Shown: positions 17,170-26,393 of the stretch, one piece after another
Layout of the letters: each line of letters starts with the position of its first letter
How positions within the stretch are numbered: the stretch's first letter is position 1
Source: Bacillus sp. AFS088145
GTDB lineage: Bacteria > Bacillota > Bacilli > Bacillales > Bacillaceae_G
NCBI RefSeq assembly: GCF_002564465.1
Contig: NZ_NUUX01000010.1
Coordinates: forward strand, 127,170 to 191,169
Direction: 5' to 3'
Length of the DNA: 64,000 bases
Made by a program: the position numbers and the translations under genes
Notes under the pieces: model-generated
Seen by the model: only the letters and a program-made list of their open reading frames with translations
Databases searched by the model: none
What the model was told of the DNA's origin: nothing

Positions 17170-17510
17170 TAAAAAGTGAAAGCGCTAAAAAAATAATTTC
17201 AAATTAATGGTCAAAAACAATTTTTCAAAATAAAGCCCTGTGTCCTCTTCAGATACAGGGCTAATTATTTGTAATTCAGTTATATAACTTTCATCACTTT
17301 CAATGTATTTGATTCACACGTTTTACAGTCTCACTCCTTAAAAAACCTTCAAGTTCCAAATTTAAAAACTTAAATTAATGATATTGATATAAACTTTAAT
17401 ATAATTGGGTAAAAGATTTGTAATATAAATCATAATTTAGATTCTAAATGGTAAAAATAAACATGCTATAAAAAGAAAATAGAGGAAGTAAGTATTATGA
17501 AGGTACAGAA
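17170..17510. other. 341-bp gap with a weak terminator
   Basis: An inverted repeat AGCCCTGT / ACAGGGCT (17234-17262) followed by a loose A/T tail probably ends the acyltransferase transcript. The rest is A+T-rich leader for the germination permease. Confidence 0.55.
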
Positions 17511-18614
17511 ATGAATCGTAAACTGAAAGTAAGTGGTTTTCAATTATTATGTATGATTTTTATGTTTATTAATGGTACATCGCCACCAATTGAAATCTAT
17601 TCTTTATCCAAGCAAGATTCATGGATGAGTTTATTAATAGGACTTACTGTGGGGTGTCTATTATTTATTGTATATATAAAGTTATATTCATTTTTTCCTG
17701 ATGTACCATTTACAAAATATATACAATATATTTTAGGTAAATATGTTGGAAAATTGTTAGCACTAATCTATATAAGCTATTTTATTTATATAGGTGCACG
17801 AGTTTTGCGTAATTTTGAGGAGTTAATGGTTATTACTCTTTATAATGCTTCATCACGTATTTCGATTGGCATATTAATGATGATTTTAGTCATATATGCA
17901 AGTCATAAAGGAATTGAAACATTTGCACGTGCAAATGAATTTATTTTTTTCATTATTATGGTTATTACTTTTATAATTATTGGATTAGAAATTGTTTCTG
18001 GCTTAATCAAGATTAATAATTTAAGACCTGTATTAGAAAATGGATGGAAACCGGTGTTAAAGGCAACTCCGATATTAATTGCAAATCCTTTTGGCGAGAT
18101 ATTTACCTTTACAATGATTTTGCCATATTTAAATAAACAAAAGAAAGTAGTAAAAGTAGGTATAGCATCATTACTATTTTCTGGGCTTATATTGACTTTA
18201 TTATCAATGTTAAATACTTCCATAATGGGTGTTTCTGAAATAGAAAGAACCATCTATCCACTTCTTACAGCTGTTAGTTATATTAGTATTGCTGATTTTG
18301 TTCAAAGGTTGGATACCTTTATTATAGTAATATCGGTATGTAATTATTTCGTGAAGATTACGATCTATTTCTATTGTGCCGTGTCAGGAGCAGCAGATTT
18401 ATTTGGCATTAAGGAAAGTAAGCAATTAGTTTATCCTACTTCCGTTATTATGTTAGTTTGTTCAATGTGGATGACAACGAATTATCTTGCATTACGTAAT
18501 GAAGCAAGTGATGTTGTCCCCTTTTTACTACAAATACCTCTTCAAATTATTATCCCAATTTGTTTACTACTAATAGTGCTAGTAAAAAGGAGAAAAAAAT
18601 ACCCAGCCTTATAA
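17511..18614 (+). CDS. GerAB-type spore germination permease (orphan)
   Basis: 367 aa, about ten helices over the whole length, of the GerAB/ArcD/APC superfamily: QLLCMIFMFINGTSPP at the start, and NPFGEIFTFTMILPYLN near 196-213. GerAB proteins are the B subunits of inner-membrane germinant receptors and form the germinant site with GerAA and GerAC, both missing here. A five-codon frame (MKVQK, 17497-17514) with its own GAGGA overlaps the start and may couple translation. It could be an orphan receptor subunit that borrows partners from elsewhere. Confidence 0.9.
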   Translation: MNRKLKVSGFQLLCMIFMFINGTSPPIEIYSLSKQDSWMSLLIGLTVGCLLFIVYIKLYSFFPDVPFTKYIQYILGKYVGKLLALIYISYFIYIGARVLRNFEELMVITLYNASSRISIGILMMILVIYASHKGIETFARANEFIFFIIMVITFIIIGLEIVSGLIKINNLRPVLENGWKPVLKATPILIANPFGEIFTFTMILPYLNKQKKVVKVGIASLLFSGLILTLLSMLNTSIMGVSEIERTIYPLLTAVSYISIADFVQRLDTFIIVISVCNYFVKITIYFYCAVSGAADLFGIKESKQLVYPTSVIMLVCSMWMTTNYLALRNEASDVVPFLLQIPLQIIIPICLLLIVLVKRRKKYPAL

Positions 18615-18701
18615 AAGAAAATACCTGGATTTGGAGATGCATTCTTAATAAAACAAATTTTTTATGTAACTAATTTTGCATTAGTTGAAGAAAAAATAGC
18701 T

Positions 18702-18731
18702 AAGACCAAATTTTTGTGGTCTTTTTCTTTT
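18702..18731 (+). terminator. rho-independent terminator
   Basis: Stem AAGACCA / TGGTCTT, 8-nt loop and T-rich tail, about 90 bp after the germination permease gene. Confidence 0.8.
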
Positions 18732-19008
18732 GCTCAAAATAAATATAAAGAGTCTTATTTTTTAGGGAGAAAAAACTTTGCCTTCGCTAAAATTGATCCT
18801 AGTAGTGTATATCAGTCCATTAAAAAACCTTGAAAAAAATTATTAATTCAAAACCTAAGAACCCCTAGTAATTATAAATTTTAAGATAAAAAATAAAAAA
18901 AGAGGAATTGGAAATTTATGTTAGAATATTAAATTTAGAAATTAAAGTAGTTTCTTTCCCTTTAATGGGTTGTTTCAAGGTATATTGTATAAAAATTGGG
19001 GGGGGAAT
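18732..19008. other. gap upstream of the methyltransferase, no gene seen
   Basis: A+T-rich, no frame with a ribosome site. The poly-G ribosome site of the next gene lies at its right end. Confidence 0.4.
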
Positions 19009-19632
19009 ATGAACAATCGTTGGAATGAGTTAATATACAAAATTTGGTCTCGTATATATGATAAGTTTTTTAACACTGGGCAATTCTTAAAAGCAAGGAA
19101 AGAGATTTTCAGCAAAACTAATTTTTTAAAAAATCAAAAGATACTATTTGTTGGAGTAGGAACCGGTGCAGATTTGGAACTGATTAATCACAAAGAATTA
19201 GATATTACATCTATTGACTATTCTGATGATATGCTTAACAAAGCAAAAGAAAAATTTAAAGACTCATCAATAAAATTTTTAAAAATGGACGCTCAAGACA
19301 TGAGTTTTAGTGATTGTTATTTTGATGTAGTTATAGGAAGTCTTGTATTATCAGTTGTTCCAGATGCAGATAAGTGTCTTAAAGAGATGTTGAGAGTATT
19401 GAAACCAAGTGGAGAAATTATTATCTTTGATAAATTTGCTCCAAAAAACAAAGGACTTTCGCCGTTTAAAAAAGCAATTAGACCATTAATTAAATTATTA
19501 GGTACTGACATCGGAGTTAACTTTGAAAAATTGTATGAGAAGAATAATGTTAATTTATCTGTTAAAGAAGATATTTCAATAATGTTTGATGGGATGTACA
19601 GAAAGATTATTATAAAAAAAAGTGAATGGTAA
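19009..19632 (+). CDS. class I SAM-dependent methyltransferase
   Basis: 207 aa from ATG at 19009, just after a run of G (about 18997-19005) that serves as ribosome site; the in-frame ATG at 18970 is less likely. SAM-binding motif I LFVGVGTGAD (about 47-56), motif II acidic SIDYSDDML (about 70-78), motif III MDAQDMSF and post-motif LKPSGEIIIFD. The layout is that of UbiE/phospholipid N-methyltransferase-like enzymes. The start YDKFFNTGQF and absence of helices suggest a soluble enzyme. Substrate unknown, monocistronic. Confidence 0.88.
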   Translation: MNNRWNELIYKIWSRIYDKFFNTGQFLKARKEIFSKTNFLKNQKILFVGVGTGADLELINHKELDITSIDYSDDMLNKAKEKFKDSSIKFLKMDAQDMSFSDCYFDVVIGSLVLSVVPDADKCLKEMLRVLKPSGEIIIFDKFAPKNKGLSPFKKAIRPLIKLLGTDIGVNFEKLYEKNNVNLSVKEDISIMFDGMYRKIIIKKSEW

Positions 19633-19673
19633 TGATATTTCATTATAGGAAGCTATAAGGAAAAATAAATAAG

Positions 19674-19704
19674 AAAAGCTCAGAGCATAAAGTCTGAGCT
19701 TTTT
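19674..19704 (+). terminator. rho-independent terminator
   Basis: Stem AAAAGCTCAGA / TCTGAGCTTTT with an 8-nt loop, 42 bp after the methyltransferase gene. Confidence 0.88.
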
Positions 19705-19789
19705 GAGTGTAATACACGGTAATTTAACCTTTGCATTTAAATAGAATCTAGCTTATTATTTAAAATCTTCAGCACAAGTACTGAACTAC

Positions 19790-20012
19790 TTATGGTAATT
19801 TCGGGGTCTTTTTCTCATTAGGAACACTAATAGCCGATTTCTTCACAACACCGTTTTCAATCCTCAAAGCAATTGTACCTAACCATCGATCCGTATAAGA
19901 TTCATTTCCATAGCTGAAGAGAATCTAACGTGAACAGATTTCTTCGTCTTTTTACTAATCACTGGGCATCTAGCATATTTCCAAGCATTTTTAATGCTTC
20001 ATTTTTTTTCAT
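19790..20012 (-). pseudogene. remnant of an unknown small gene
   Basis: A minus-strand coding trace starts MKKNEALKMLGNMLDAQ (ATG at 20012) and stops at once. A different frame further on reads ESYTDRWLGTIALRIENG and VVKKSAISVPNEKKTPKLP to a stop at 19790. The even amino-acid composition looks like real protein broken by frameshift and stop codons. I do not recognise the family. Confidence 0.45.
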
Positions 20013-20128
20013 TCCGCTTGTTCACAAATCGTTCATGAACTTTTACAAACTTATATTAATTATATTGAAATAAACAATGATATAATTGAGCAAAATATTA
20101 TTAAATGAACTATTTGATTTAAAAGGTC

Positions 20129-20167
20129 ATAAGTAATACTTATTACAAATGATAAGTTACTTCTTAT
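20129..20167 (+). promoter_or_regulatory. CcpC-like operator of acnA
   Basis: ATAA-N7-TTAT (20129-20143) exactly matches the CcpC dyad known from B. subtilis citB, and a near copy ATAA-N8-TTAT follows at 20152-20167. CcpC represses aconitase until citrate is present. The site is about 140 bp before the start codon, upstream of a plausible -35 TTGTAA (near 20200) and -10 TATAAA (near 20224). Confidence 0.5.
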
Positions 20168-20269
20168 TTACTTATGATGTACATTGTAATAATATATTAT
20201 TGTAAGGTATTGAAAAGTTTGGATATAAAATATATTCAGACATTTTTTGCTTAATAGGGGGAATAAAAC

Positions 20270-22996
20270 ATGGGGAAAAATGACGTTTTCCAATCTCGTT
20301 CGACATTTACTGCGAACGATAAAACTTATCATTATTATCGCTTAAAAGCAATTGAGGAAGCTGGTGTAGCTAAAATCGGTAAATTACCTTATTCGATTAA
20401 AGTGTTACTAGAATCAGTTCTTCGTCAAGTAGATGGAAGAGTAATTACAAAAGATCATGTTGAAAATTTAGCAAAATGGGGAACAAGCGAGTTACAAGAT
20501 GTAGATGTTCCATTTAAACCTTCTCGTGTTATTTTACAAGACTTCACAGGTGTTCCAGCAGTAGTTGACTTAGCTTCATTACGTAAGGCAATGGCAGATA
20601 TGGGTGGAGACCCTGAAGTAATTAATCCAGAAATTCCAGTAGATCTAGTTATTGACCACTCTGTAATGGTTGATAAAGCTGGTTCAGTGGATGCATTAGA
20701 TTTCAATATGGATTTAGAATTTTCTCGTAACGAAGAGCGTTACCAATTTTTAAGCTGGGCTCAAAAAGCATTTAATAACTATCGTGCAGTTCCACCAGCA
20801 ACTGGTATCGTACACCAAGTTAACTTAGAATACTTAGCAAATGTAGTACATGCAATTGCAAATGAAGATGGTGAAGTTGTTGCATTCCCTGATACATTAG
20901 TTGGTACTGACTCACATACTACTATGATTAATGGTATTGGTGTATTAGGTTGGGGTGTAGGTGGTATTGAAGCTGAAGCAGGTATGCTTGGTCAACCATC
21001 ATATTTCCCAGTTCCAGAAGTTATCGGTGTTAAATTAATTGGTGCTTTACCAAGTGGAACAACTGCAACTGATGTTGCGTTAAAAGTTACTGAAGTTTTA
21101 CGTAAAAAAGGTGTAGTAAATAAATTTGTTGAGTTCTTTGGACCAGGTTTACAAAGCATGCCTTTAGCAGACCGTGCTACAATTGCAAACATGGCTCCTG
21201 AATACGGTGCAACATGTGGATTCTTCCCAGTTGATGCTGAAGCACTTAACTACCTACGTTTAACAGGTCGTTCTGAAGAGCAAATTCAATTAGTAGAAGC
21301 ATACTGCAAAGCTAATGATTTATTCTATACAGCTGACTTAGAAGATCCTACATTTACTGATTTAGTAGAGATCAATCTTTCAGAAATTGAATCAAATCTT
21401 TCTGGTCCAAAACGTCCACAAGATTTAATTCCATTATCTGAAATGAAAAAAGCATTCCAAGCAGCAGTTTCTGCTCCAATGGGTAATGCAGGATTCGGTT
21501 TAACTGATGAAACATTAGATAAAGAGGTAAACGTTAAATTTGAAAACGGTACTGAAACAACTTTTAAAACTGGTGCAGTAGCAATTGCAGCAATCACAAG
21601 TTGTACAAATACTTCAAACCCATACGTTATGTTAGGTGCTGGTTTAGTAGCTAAAAAAGCTGTTGAAAAAGGATTAACAGTACCTGCTTATGTAAAAACT
21701 TCATTAGCTCCTGGATCTAAAGTTGTTAGTGGATATTTACAAGAAGCTGGATTAATTCCTTTCTTAAATCAATTAGGATTTAACATTGTTGGTTACGGAT
21801 GTACTACATGTATCGGTAACTCAGGTCCATTAGCTCCTGAAATGGAAGAAGCTATTGCTGATAATGATATGTTAGTAACATCTGTACTTTCTGGTAACCG
21901 TAACTTCGAAGGACGTATTCATCCTCAAGTTAAAGGTAACTACTTAGCATCACCACCATTAGTAGTTGCTTACGCGTTAGCAGGTAATGTAAATATCGAC
22001 TTCTCAGTTGAGCCAATCGGTCAAGATAAAGACGGAAACGATGTATTCTTAAAAGAAATTTGGCCAACATCTGCAGAAGTTCAAGAAGTAGTTGCATCTA
22101 CAGTTACTCCTGAATTATTCAAAAAAGAATACGAAAGAGTATTTGAAGATAACAAACGTTGGAACGAAATTCAAACAACTGATGATTCTTTATACAAATG
22201 GGATAGCGAATCAACTTATATCGCAAATCCTCCATTCTTTGAAGGATTATCAAAAGAGCCAGGCATAGTTAAACCATTAGCTGGTTTAAAAATCGTTGGT
22301 AAATTCGGTGATTCAGTAACAACTGACCACATCTCACCAGCTGGTTCAATTGGTAAAACAACGCCTGCAGGACTTTACCTACAAAGTAAAGGTGTTAAAC
22401 CTGTAGACTTTAACTCATACGGTTCTCGTCGTGGTAACCACGATGTAATGATGCGTGGTACATTTGCTAATATTCGTATTCGTAACCAAATCGCTCCAGG
22501 TACAGAAGGTGGGTACACTACTTACTGGCCAACTGGCGAAGTAATGTCAATTTATGATGCAGCAATGCGTTATAAAGAAGATGGTACTGGATTAATGATC
22601 TTAGCTGGAAATGACTACGGTATGGGAAGTTCTCGTGACTGGGCTGCTAAAGGAACAAATCTTTTAGGTATCAAAACAGTTCTTGCTGAAAGCTTTGAGC
22701 GTATTCACAGAAGTAACTTAGTATTAATGGGTGTTTTACCACTTCAATTTAAAGATGGTGAAAATGCTGAAACATTTGGATTAACAGGTAAAGAAGTATT
22801 TGCTGTTAATGTAGATGAGAATGTTAAACCACGTGATCTTGTAAAAGTAACTGCAACAAAAGAAGACGGCACAACTGTTGACTTTGAAGTAGTTGCTCGT
22901 TTCGACAGCGAAGTTGAAATCGACTACTACCGTCATGGTGGTATCTTACAAATGGTATTACGTGACAAATTAAATAATTCTAAAGTAACTCATTAA
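20270..22996 (+). CDS. acnA: aconitate hydratase
   Basis: 908 aa, full length for the AcnA/IRP1 class. Iron-sulfur ligands are visible as Cys near 444 (ITSCTNTS) and the pair in GCTTCIGN (about 510 and 513). The C-terminal swivel domain (about 690-900) carries [10 protein letters not shown]. It converts citrate to isocitrate in the TCA cycle and, as apo-protein, can bind mRNA in B. subtilis. AGGGGG precedes the ATG. Codons look well adapted compared with neighbours, as for a highly expressed gene. yneN, sspN and tlp follow, as in B. subtilis. Named citB there. Confidence 0.98.
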   Translation: MGKNDVFQSRSTFTANDKTYHYYRLKAIEEAGVAKIGKLPYSIKVLLESVLRQVDGRVITKDHVENLAKWGTSELQDVDVPFKPSRVILQDFTGVPAVVDLASLRKAMADMGGDPEVINPEIPVDLVIDHSVMVDKAGSVDALDFNMDLEFSRNEERYQFLSWAQKAFNNYRAVPPATGIVHQVNLEYLANVVHAIANEDGEVVAFPDTLVGTDSHTTMINGIGVLGWGVGGIEAEAGMLGQPSYFPVPEVIGVKLIGALPSGTTATDVALKVTEVLRKKGVVNKFVEFFGPGLQSMPLADRATIANMAPEYGATCGFFPVDAEALNYLRLTGRSEEQIQLVEAYCKANDLFYTADLEDPTFTDLVEINLSEIESNLSGPKRPQDLIPLSEMKKAFQAAVSAPMGNAGFGLTDETLDKEVNVKFENGTETTFKTGAVAIAAITSCTNTSNPYVMLGAGLVAKKAVEKGLTVPAYVKTSLAPGSKVVSGYLQEAGLIPFLNQLGFNIVGYGCTTCIGNSGPLAPEMEEAIADNDMLVTSVLSGNRNFEGRIHPQVKGNYLASPPLVVAYALAGNVNIDFSVEPIGQDKDGNDVFLKEIWPTSAEVQEVVASTVTPELFKKEYERVFEDNKRWNEIQTTDDSLYKWDSESTYIANPPFFEGLSKEPGIVKPLAGLKIVGKFGDSVTTDHISPAGSIGKTTPAGLYLQSKGVKPVDFNSYGSRRGNHDVMMRGTFANIRIRNQIAPGTEGGYTTYWPTGEVMSIYDAAMRYKEDGTGLMILAGNDYGMGSSRDWAAKGTNLLGIKTVLAESFERIHRSNLVLMGVLPLQFKDGENAETFGLTGKEVFAVNVDENVKPRDLVKVTATKEDGTTVDFEVVARFDSEVEIDYYRHGGILQMVLRDKLNNSKVTH

Positions 22997-23005
22997 TTTG
23001 TATAG

Positions 23006-23040
23006 AAAACACGGTCTTTTATTGGACCGTGTTTTTTTTT
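23006..23040 (+). terminator. acnA terminator
   Basis: Stem AAAACACGGTC / GACCGTGTTTT with an 8-nt loop and a run of T, 10 bp past the stop. Confidence 0.92.
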
Positions 23041-23100
23041 GATTTTGGGTAAGTGGTATTGCGAATAAGATTGTTGAATAGCAAAAAAATGATGGCACTG

Positions 23101-23200
23101 AAAATAAAAACCAGAAATCGCAATTAAAATGATGAAAGTACAATTAAATCTCTAGAATCACAATTAAAATCCGAAGATCCCTAATTTAACAGACAGAATC
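23101..23200. repeat. degenerate 20-bp tandem repeats
   Basis: Five consecutive 20-bp units start at 23101, 23121, 23141, 23161 and 23181. The three middle ones share CAATTAAA at their start; the outer two are weaker. The unit resembles the complement of the 21-bp repeats at 43.9 kb (CAATTAAAATTAGCGAATC). Non-coding, between acnA and yneN. Confidence 0.6.
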
Positions 23201-23423
23201 GATCAGCCATACACCAAAATGTACTAAATGGATAAAAAATTTACGAATTAATAGGGGATTCCTGTAAAAAATATAAAAAGTGGATCTATTTAAGATAATT
23301 TGAATGGAAAATAGTATGTAAAAGGTAATCAAAATAGATATTGTCTAAGAACATATGCGAGCTTGTTCCACTTTTGTATTTATTATGGTTAAATAGAGAT
23401 AGTTCATTAAAAGGGTGATTTGT

Positions 23424-23975
23424 ATGAAAAAAGTAATTCCTTTGCTGATTCTTTTAGTAGCGTTAGGATATTCAATTTTTCAATTATATGAGAAAAAAGA
23501 AGAAGAGAAAAAAGTTAGTAATAATAATGATGCTTATATTGCTTCAATTCAAAAATTAGGTGTTCAAGTTGGACAACAGGCACCTGATATTCAATTGATG
23601 ACTTTAGATGAAAAGAAGGTTAATTTGTCTTCATTCAAAGGTAAGAAAGTAATCTTAAACTTCTGGGCTACTTGGTGTCCTCCTTGTCAAGACGAGATTC
23701 CAGCATTAGAGAAATTCCATCAAGAGCATAAGGATATTGAAATGATTGGTGTTGCGGATTATATTGGCGAGAAAAAGGATTTAAATTTTATCAAAAACTT
23801 TGTTAATAAAAATAGTATGAATTATCGGATTTTAATTGATGAAAACGGTGATAATTTTCGAAAATATGGTGTGATTTCAATACCTACTACATACTTCATT
23901 AATCCGAATGGAGAAGTAGTTTTTAAGCAAATTGGACCATTAACTGAAAAACAATTAAATGCATTTTTAAAATAA
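23424..23975 (+). CDS. yneN: TlpA/ResA-like thiol-disulfide oxidoreductase (YneN)
   Basis: 183 aa from ATG at 23424 behind AAGGGTG; a GTG 9 bp earlier is less likely. One N-terminal anchor helix (about 2-19), then an AhpC/TSA-TlpA type thioredoxin domain with CPPC (Cys-85, Cys-88) in FWATWCPPCQDEIP and the cis-Pro loop ISIPTTYFINP. It faces outside and reduces substrate disulfides, probably fed by CcdA (7.6 kb). The order acnA-yneN-sspN-tlp equals B. subtilis. Confidence 0.92.
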   Translation: MKKVIPLLILLVALGYSIFQLYEKKEEEKKVSNNNDAYIASIQKLGVQVGQQAPDIQLMTLDEKKVNLSSFKGKKVILNFWATWCPPCQDEIPALEKFHQEHKDIEMIGVADYIGEKKDLNFIKNFVNKNSMNYRILIDENGDNFRKYGVISIPTTYFINPNGEVVFKQIGPLTEKQLNAFLK

Positions 23976-24047
23976 GAAAAAATTTACTAAAATGTAAGAA
24001 AACTCTTTTTTTTGGCAATACTAACATAAAAAGAAGAGGTGATTGTT

Positions 24048-24191
24048 TTGAGAAAGAAAAGACATAAATCCTTTCAAGAATTAATTCTTGAAAATAAAAA
24101 TTCACTATTAAATGATGAAGAAGCTTTAAATAAAATATATGATCGACTGGAAGAACGTTTAGAAAGAAAAGCTAAAAGCGAAGTAATTTAG
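24048..24191 (+). CDS. FbpB-family small basic protein
   Basis: 47 aa. TTG start 7 bp after [27 protein letters not shown], then [19 protein letters not shown] matches the plan of FbpB-family small basic proteins (MRKKRxSFEELVxENKxxLLxDxEALxKIxxRI). In B. subtilis FbpA/B/C help the Fur-controlled FsrA RNA in iron sparing; whether this copy does so is unknown, and no Fur box was found. Its neighbour acnA is a typical iron-sparing target, which makes the place interesting. Confidence 0.78.
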   Translation: MRKKRHKSFQELILENKNSLLNDEEALNKIYDRLEERLERKAKSEVI

Positions 24192-24224
24192 TCAGTTTCG
24201 AAAATCGATTTTGTTTTATACAAG

Positions 24225-24251
24225 AGAAGGAATTATTTCCTTCTTTTTTTG
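24225..24251 (+). terminator. rho-independent terminator
   Basis: Stem AGAAGGAA / TTCCTTCT, 4-nt loop, seven T. It separates the vegetative fbpB-like gene from the sporulation genes that follow. Confidence 0.88.
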
Positions 24252-24284
24252 TTGTCAAAATTGGTCATTTTTTAATTTCCTTTT

Positions 24285-24313
24285 ACATATTTACAGCAAC
24301 AATACTCATACTA
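24285..24313 (+). promoter_or_regulatory. forespore sigma-G promoter of sspN-tlp
   Basis: ACATA (24285-24289), a 17-bp spacer, then CATACTA (24307-24313) fits the sigma-G consensus (GHATR-N17/18-CATWHTA) with one mismatch at the first base. It ends 18 bp before the sspN start. Confidence 0.65.
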
Positions 24314-24331
24314 TCGCTAGGGGGCGATAAA

Positions 24332-24472
24332 ATGGGAAATCCAAAAAAACATCCTAAAGATTTTGTACCAAATCATGTCGGTACTCAAAACAAAGCAGCT
24401 GGTGGGAATAAGGGTAAACAAATGCAGTATAAAGATCCTACTGGCAAACAACCAATTGTAGATAACGGGTAA
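24332..24472 (+). CDS. sspN: small acid-soluble spore protein N
   Basis: 46 aa. [20 protein letters not shown] followed by [11 protein letters not shown] and the end [10 protein letters not shown] is an almost exact B. subtilis SspN plan. It is a minor SASP of the spore core, expressed in the forespore under sigma-G. AGGGGG sits before the ATG. tlp follows 40 bp downstream and is probably in the same transcript. Confidence 0.97.
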   Translation: MGNPKKHPKDFVPNHVGTQNKAAGGNKGKQMQYKDPTGKQPIVDNG

Positions 24473-24512
24473 AATCCAAAACACAAAAACAAATTTTGAA
24501 TTGGAGTGATTT

Positions 24513-24749
24513 ATGATGGAATATACAAATACACCGAAGCCAGATGATCGTAGTGATAATGCAAGAAAAATTCAAGATAATATAAACAATACGAAGGAAA
24601 ATATGAAAGAAGCAGAAGCTTCAATGAAATTCGGAAATGAACAAGATCGTCAAAATGCATTAGCTAAAAATCAACGTCGTGAGGAAGCTATATCAGCATT
24701 AGAAAGTGAACTAAAAGACGAACAAGCATTTAATAATACAAATGACTAA
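24513..24749 (+). CDS. tlp: small acid-soluble spore protein Tlp
   Basis: 78 aa (77 if the second ATG at 24516 is used; GGAG lies 6-9 bp before). PKPDDRSDNARKIQDNINNT is the hallmark start of Tlp, followed by a long charged helix with a repeated NxEDRQNALAKNQRREEAI-like end. It is a minor forespore protein of the spore core, second gene of the sspN-tlp unit as in B. subtilis. Confidence 0.95.
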   Translation: MMEYTNTPKPDDRSDNARKIQDNINNTKENMKEAEASMKFGNEQDRQNALAKNQRREEAISALESELKDEQAFNNTND

Positions 24750-24759
24750 TTAAAAAAAT

Positions 24760-24803
24760 AAGCTAGGTATTTAGAGTAAGCCTCATAAATACCTAGCTTT
24801 TCT
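24760..24803. terminator. bidirectional terminator between tlp and sleL
   Basis: A perfect 14-bp stem AAGCTAGGTATTTA / TAAATACCTAGCTT with a 12-nt loop and T tail on both strands. Confidence 0.9.
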
Positions 24804-26087
24804 TTACGCTCTTTTAACTACATTAAAATTAGCTTCAAGAAGCTCCCAATTTTGAATAAAAGGTAATCCTAATTTCCAATAGGATATCCCTCGTATATTC
24901 TCTTCTTTTATTAAGTTAAACTTGGCTTGAATTGATCTTGCATCTTCGAACCAAACTTCATGTTTTTGACCATTTGATTCTGTATATCGGAAATGAGGTG
25001 CTTTAGCTTTGTTATCAAAAAGGATTTCGTTTGTCATTTGAATTGCTAAATTTGTAGCAGCTTCAGCACTTAATGCTTTAGCCATGGTACCTTGTTTAAA
25101 TGGAACTTTCCAGTCAAATCCATATAAATTTTGACCCATTACAATTTTTGGTACAGGAATTACGGTCTTGGCATAGTTGATTACTTTACGAACTTGATCA
25201 ATCGGTGATACGGCCATAGGAGGACCGCCTTGCCAACCCCAATCATATGTCATGATAACAACGAAGTCCACAACTTTACCTATGTTAGCATAGTCATGAG
25301 CTTCGTAAAATCTACCTTTTTGGTGTGAACTTGTTTTTGGTATTAAAGTAGCACTCAATATGAATCCTTGAGGTAGCCTTGATTTTACTTTATTTAAAAA
25401 ATTAATATAAGCTACACGATCCGTTGAAGCAACATCTTCAAAGTCTATATTTACTTCTCGAAATCCGTATTTATTAGCAGTACTAATAATTGTATTGATC
25501 AGTTTATCTTGAACAGCTGGACTTTGTAATATATCAGTTGCTAGAGATGTTGAAAACTGTCCATTTTCAAGATTAGAGACAACCATCATATATATACAGC
25601 GATTATCCTTTGCGATTTGAGGAATGTTTCCAAGCGGCGGTTCTGATAGTGTACCATCTCTTTTTGCATCAAAGCTAAAATGTGCTAAATAAGTTAAAAA
25701 CTTACTTTCTGTTCGAGCTGATTCTTCAAGCGCTGGTTTAATTGGGTTTGAAGTAGGTTGTAAATAGCCAATTGATTCGATATTTCTTTTCTTTCTTGGT
25801 GGAAGATGTAGCTTTTGACCGACATTTAATGATGCATATGGACTAATTCCACTTAAAGTTGCAATTTGACTTGATGTTACACCATAGGTTAAAGCTAAAT
25901 CATATAAGTTATCACCGGGTTGAACAAAATATTCGTTTCCTGTAGTTGGTACAACAAGCGATTGACCTTTTATTATTTTATAAGGAGCTACAAGAGCATT
26001 TGAATTAATGAGTGCTTGGCGTTCAACGCTATAAAAATCTGCAATACTCATTACTGTTTCTCCACTTTTTACAACATGAATTTGCAT
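24804..26087 (-). CDS. sleL: SleL/YaaH-like cortex N-acetylglucosaminidase with two LysM domains
   Basis: 427 aa from ATG at 26087, the length of B. subtilis YaaH; a TTG directly before it is an alternative start. Two LysM domains (about 2-47, HVVKSGETVMSIADFYSV; about 52-96, YFVQPGDNLYDLALTYGV) bind peptidoglycan. A glycoside hydrolase 18 domain (about 130-420) has the catalytic motif NIDFED with acid Glu-217, and YxxDW near MTYDWGWQGGPP. There is no signal peptide, as usual for these spore proteins, which are placed by the mother cell on the forespore surface. It degrades cortex fragments during germination. Confidence 0.92.
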   Translation of the reverse strand: MQIHVVKSGETVMSIADFYSVERQALINSNALVAPYKIIKGQSLVVPTTGNEYFVQPGDNLYDLALTYGVTSSQIATLSGISPYASLNVGQKLHLPPRKKRNIESIGYLQPTSNPIKPALEESARTESKFLTYLAHFSFDAKRDGTLSEPPLGNIPQIAKDNRCIYMMVVSNLENGQFSTSLATDILQSPAVQDKLINTIISTANKYGFREVNIDFEDVASTDRVAYINFLNKVKSRLPQGFILSATLIPKTSSHQKGRFYEAHDYANIGKVVDFVVIMTYDWGWQGGPPMAVSPIDQVRKVINYAKTVIPVPKIVMGQNLYGFDWKVPFKQGTMAKALSAEAATNLAIQMTNEILFDNKAKAPHFRYTESNGQKHEVWFEDARSIQAKFNLIKEENIRGISYWKLGLPFIQNWELLEANFNVVKRA

Positions 26088-26203
26088 CAAGTTTATCTCC
26101 TTCCATTAATCGTAGATATTCGTCTCTATTAAATATATGCCAAAGAGTTTGGATTAGAAGAGGTTAGGTGGAAAAGCAAATTGAAATTGATTTTGAATAT
26201 AAA

Positions 26204-26225
26204 AAACCTAGCCAAAGCTAGGTTT
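26204..26225. repeat. left copy of a duplicated terminator hairpin
   Basis: AAACCTAGC-CAAA-GCTAGGTTT. Seen from the minus strand it is followed by a T-run, so this copy ends transcription of the SPFH gene. The identical 22 bp recur at 26372-26393, on the other side of repeat element copy A. Confidence 0.9.
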
Positions 26226-26371
26226 CAGACTGCCCGCCAAACGCTCGCTTACTTCGTTGCTTCGCCTGCTAAAGCGGTGCTCATTACCGTCTAAGGTAAC
26301 TCCGCTCCTCGAAAGACAAGCGCTTGCAATCAGTTTGAAAATCAAGTTTTTAGGATTTCGTAAACGCAATG
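26226..26371 (+). repeat. terminator-embedded repeat element, copy A
   Basis: 146 bp, more G+C-rich than the surroundings. Near-terminal inverted repeats TTTCAGACTG / CAGTTTGAAA (one mismatch). The core holds a hairpin with arms GCGG-TGCTCA-TTACC and GGTAA-CT-CCGC (26274-26305). It shares CTTCGTTGCTTCG, GGTGCTCATTACC, AGGTAACTCCGCTCCTC and GAAAGACAAGCG with copy B (32.7 kb, inverted) and more weakly with copy C (33.3 kb). About 15 bp present in B (after CTCCTC) are missing here. No coding capacity. It lies between the convergent-side ends of sleL's upstream region and the SPFH gene. Confidence 0.85.
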
Positions 26372-26393
26372 AAACCTAGCCAAAGCTAGGTTT
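26372..26393. terminator. right copy of the duplicated terminator hairpin
   Basis: The same 22 bp as 26204-26225; here the T-run is on the plus strand side (GCTAGGTTTTTAGG). The two copies keep only their outer A or T runs, as expected if one bidirectional terminator was split and duplicated by an insertion. Confidence 0.85.

Noticed and set aside
15252-18614. Prophage
   Set aside because: Only the endolysin is phage-like; the neighbours are an acyltransferase and a germination permease, with no integrase, capsid or tail genes.
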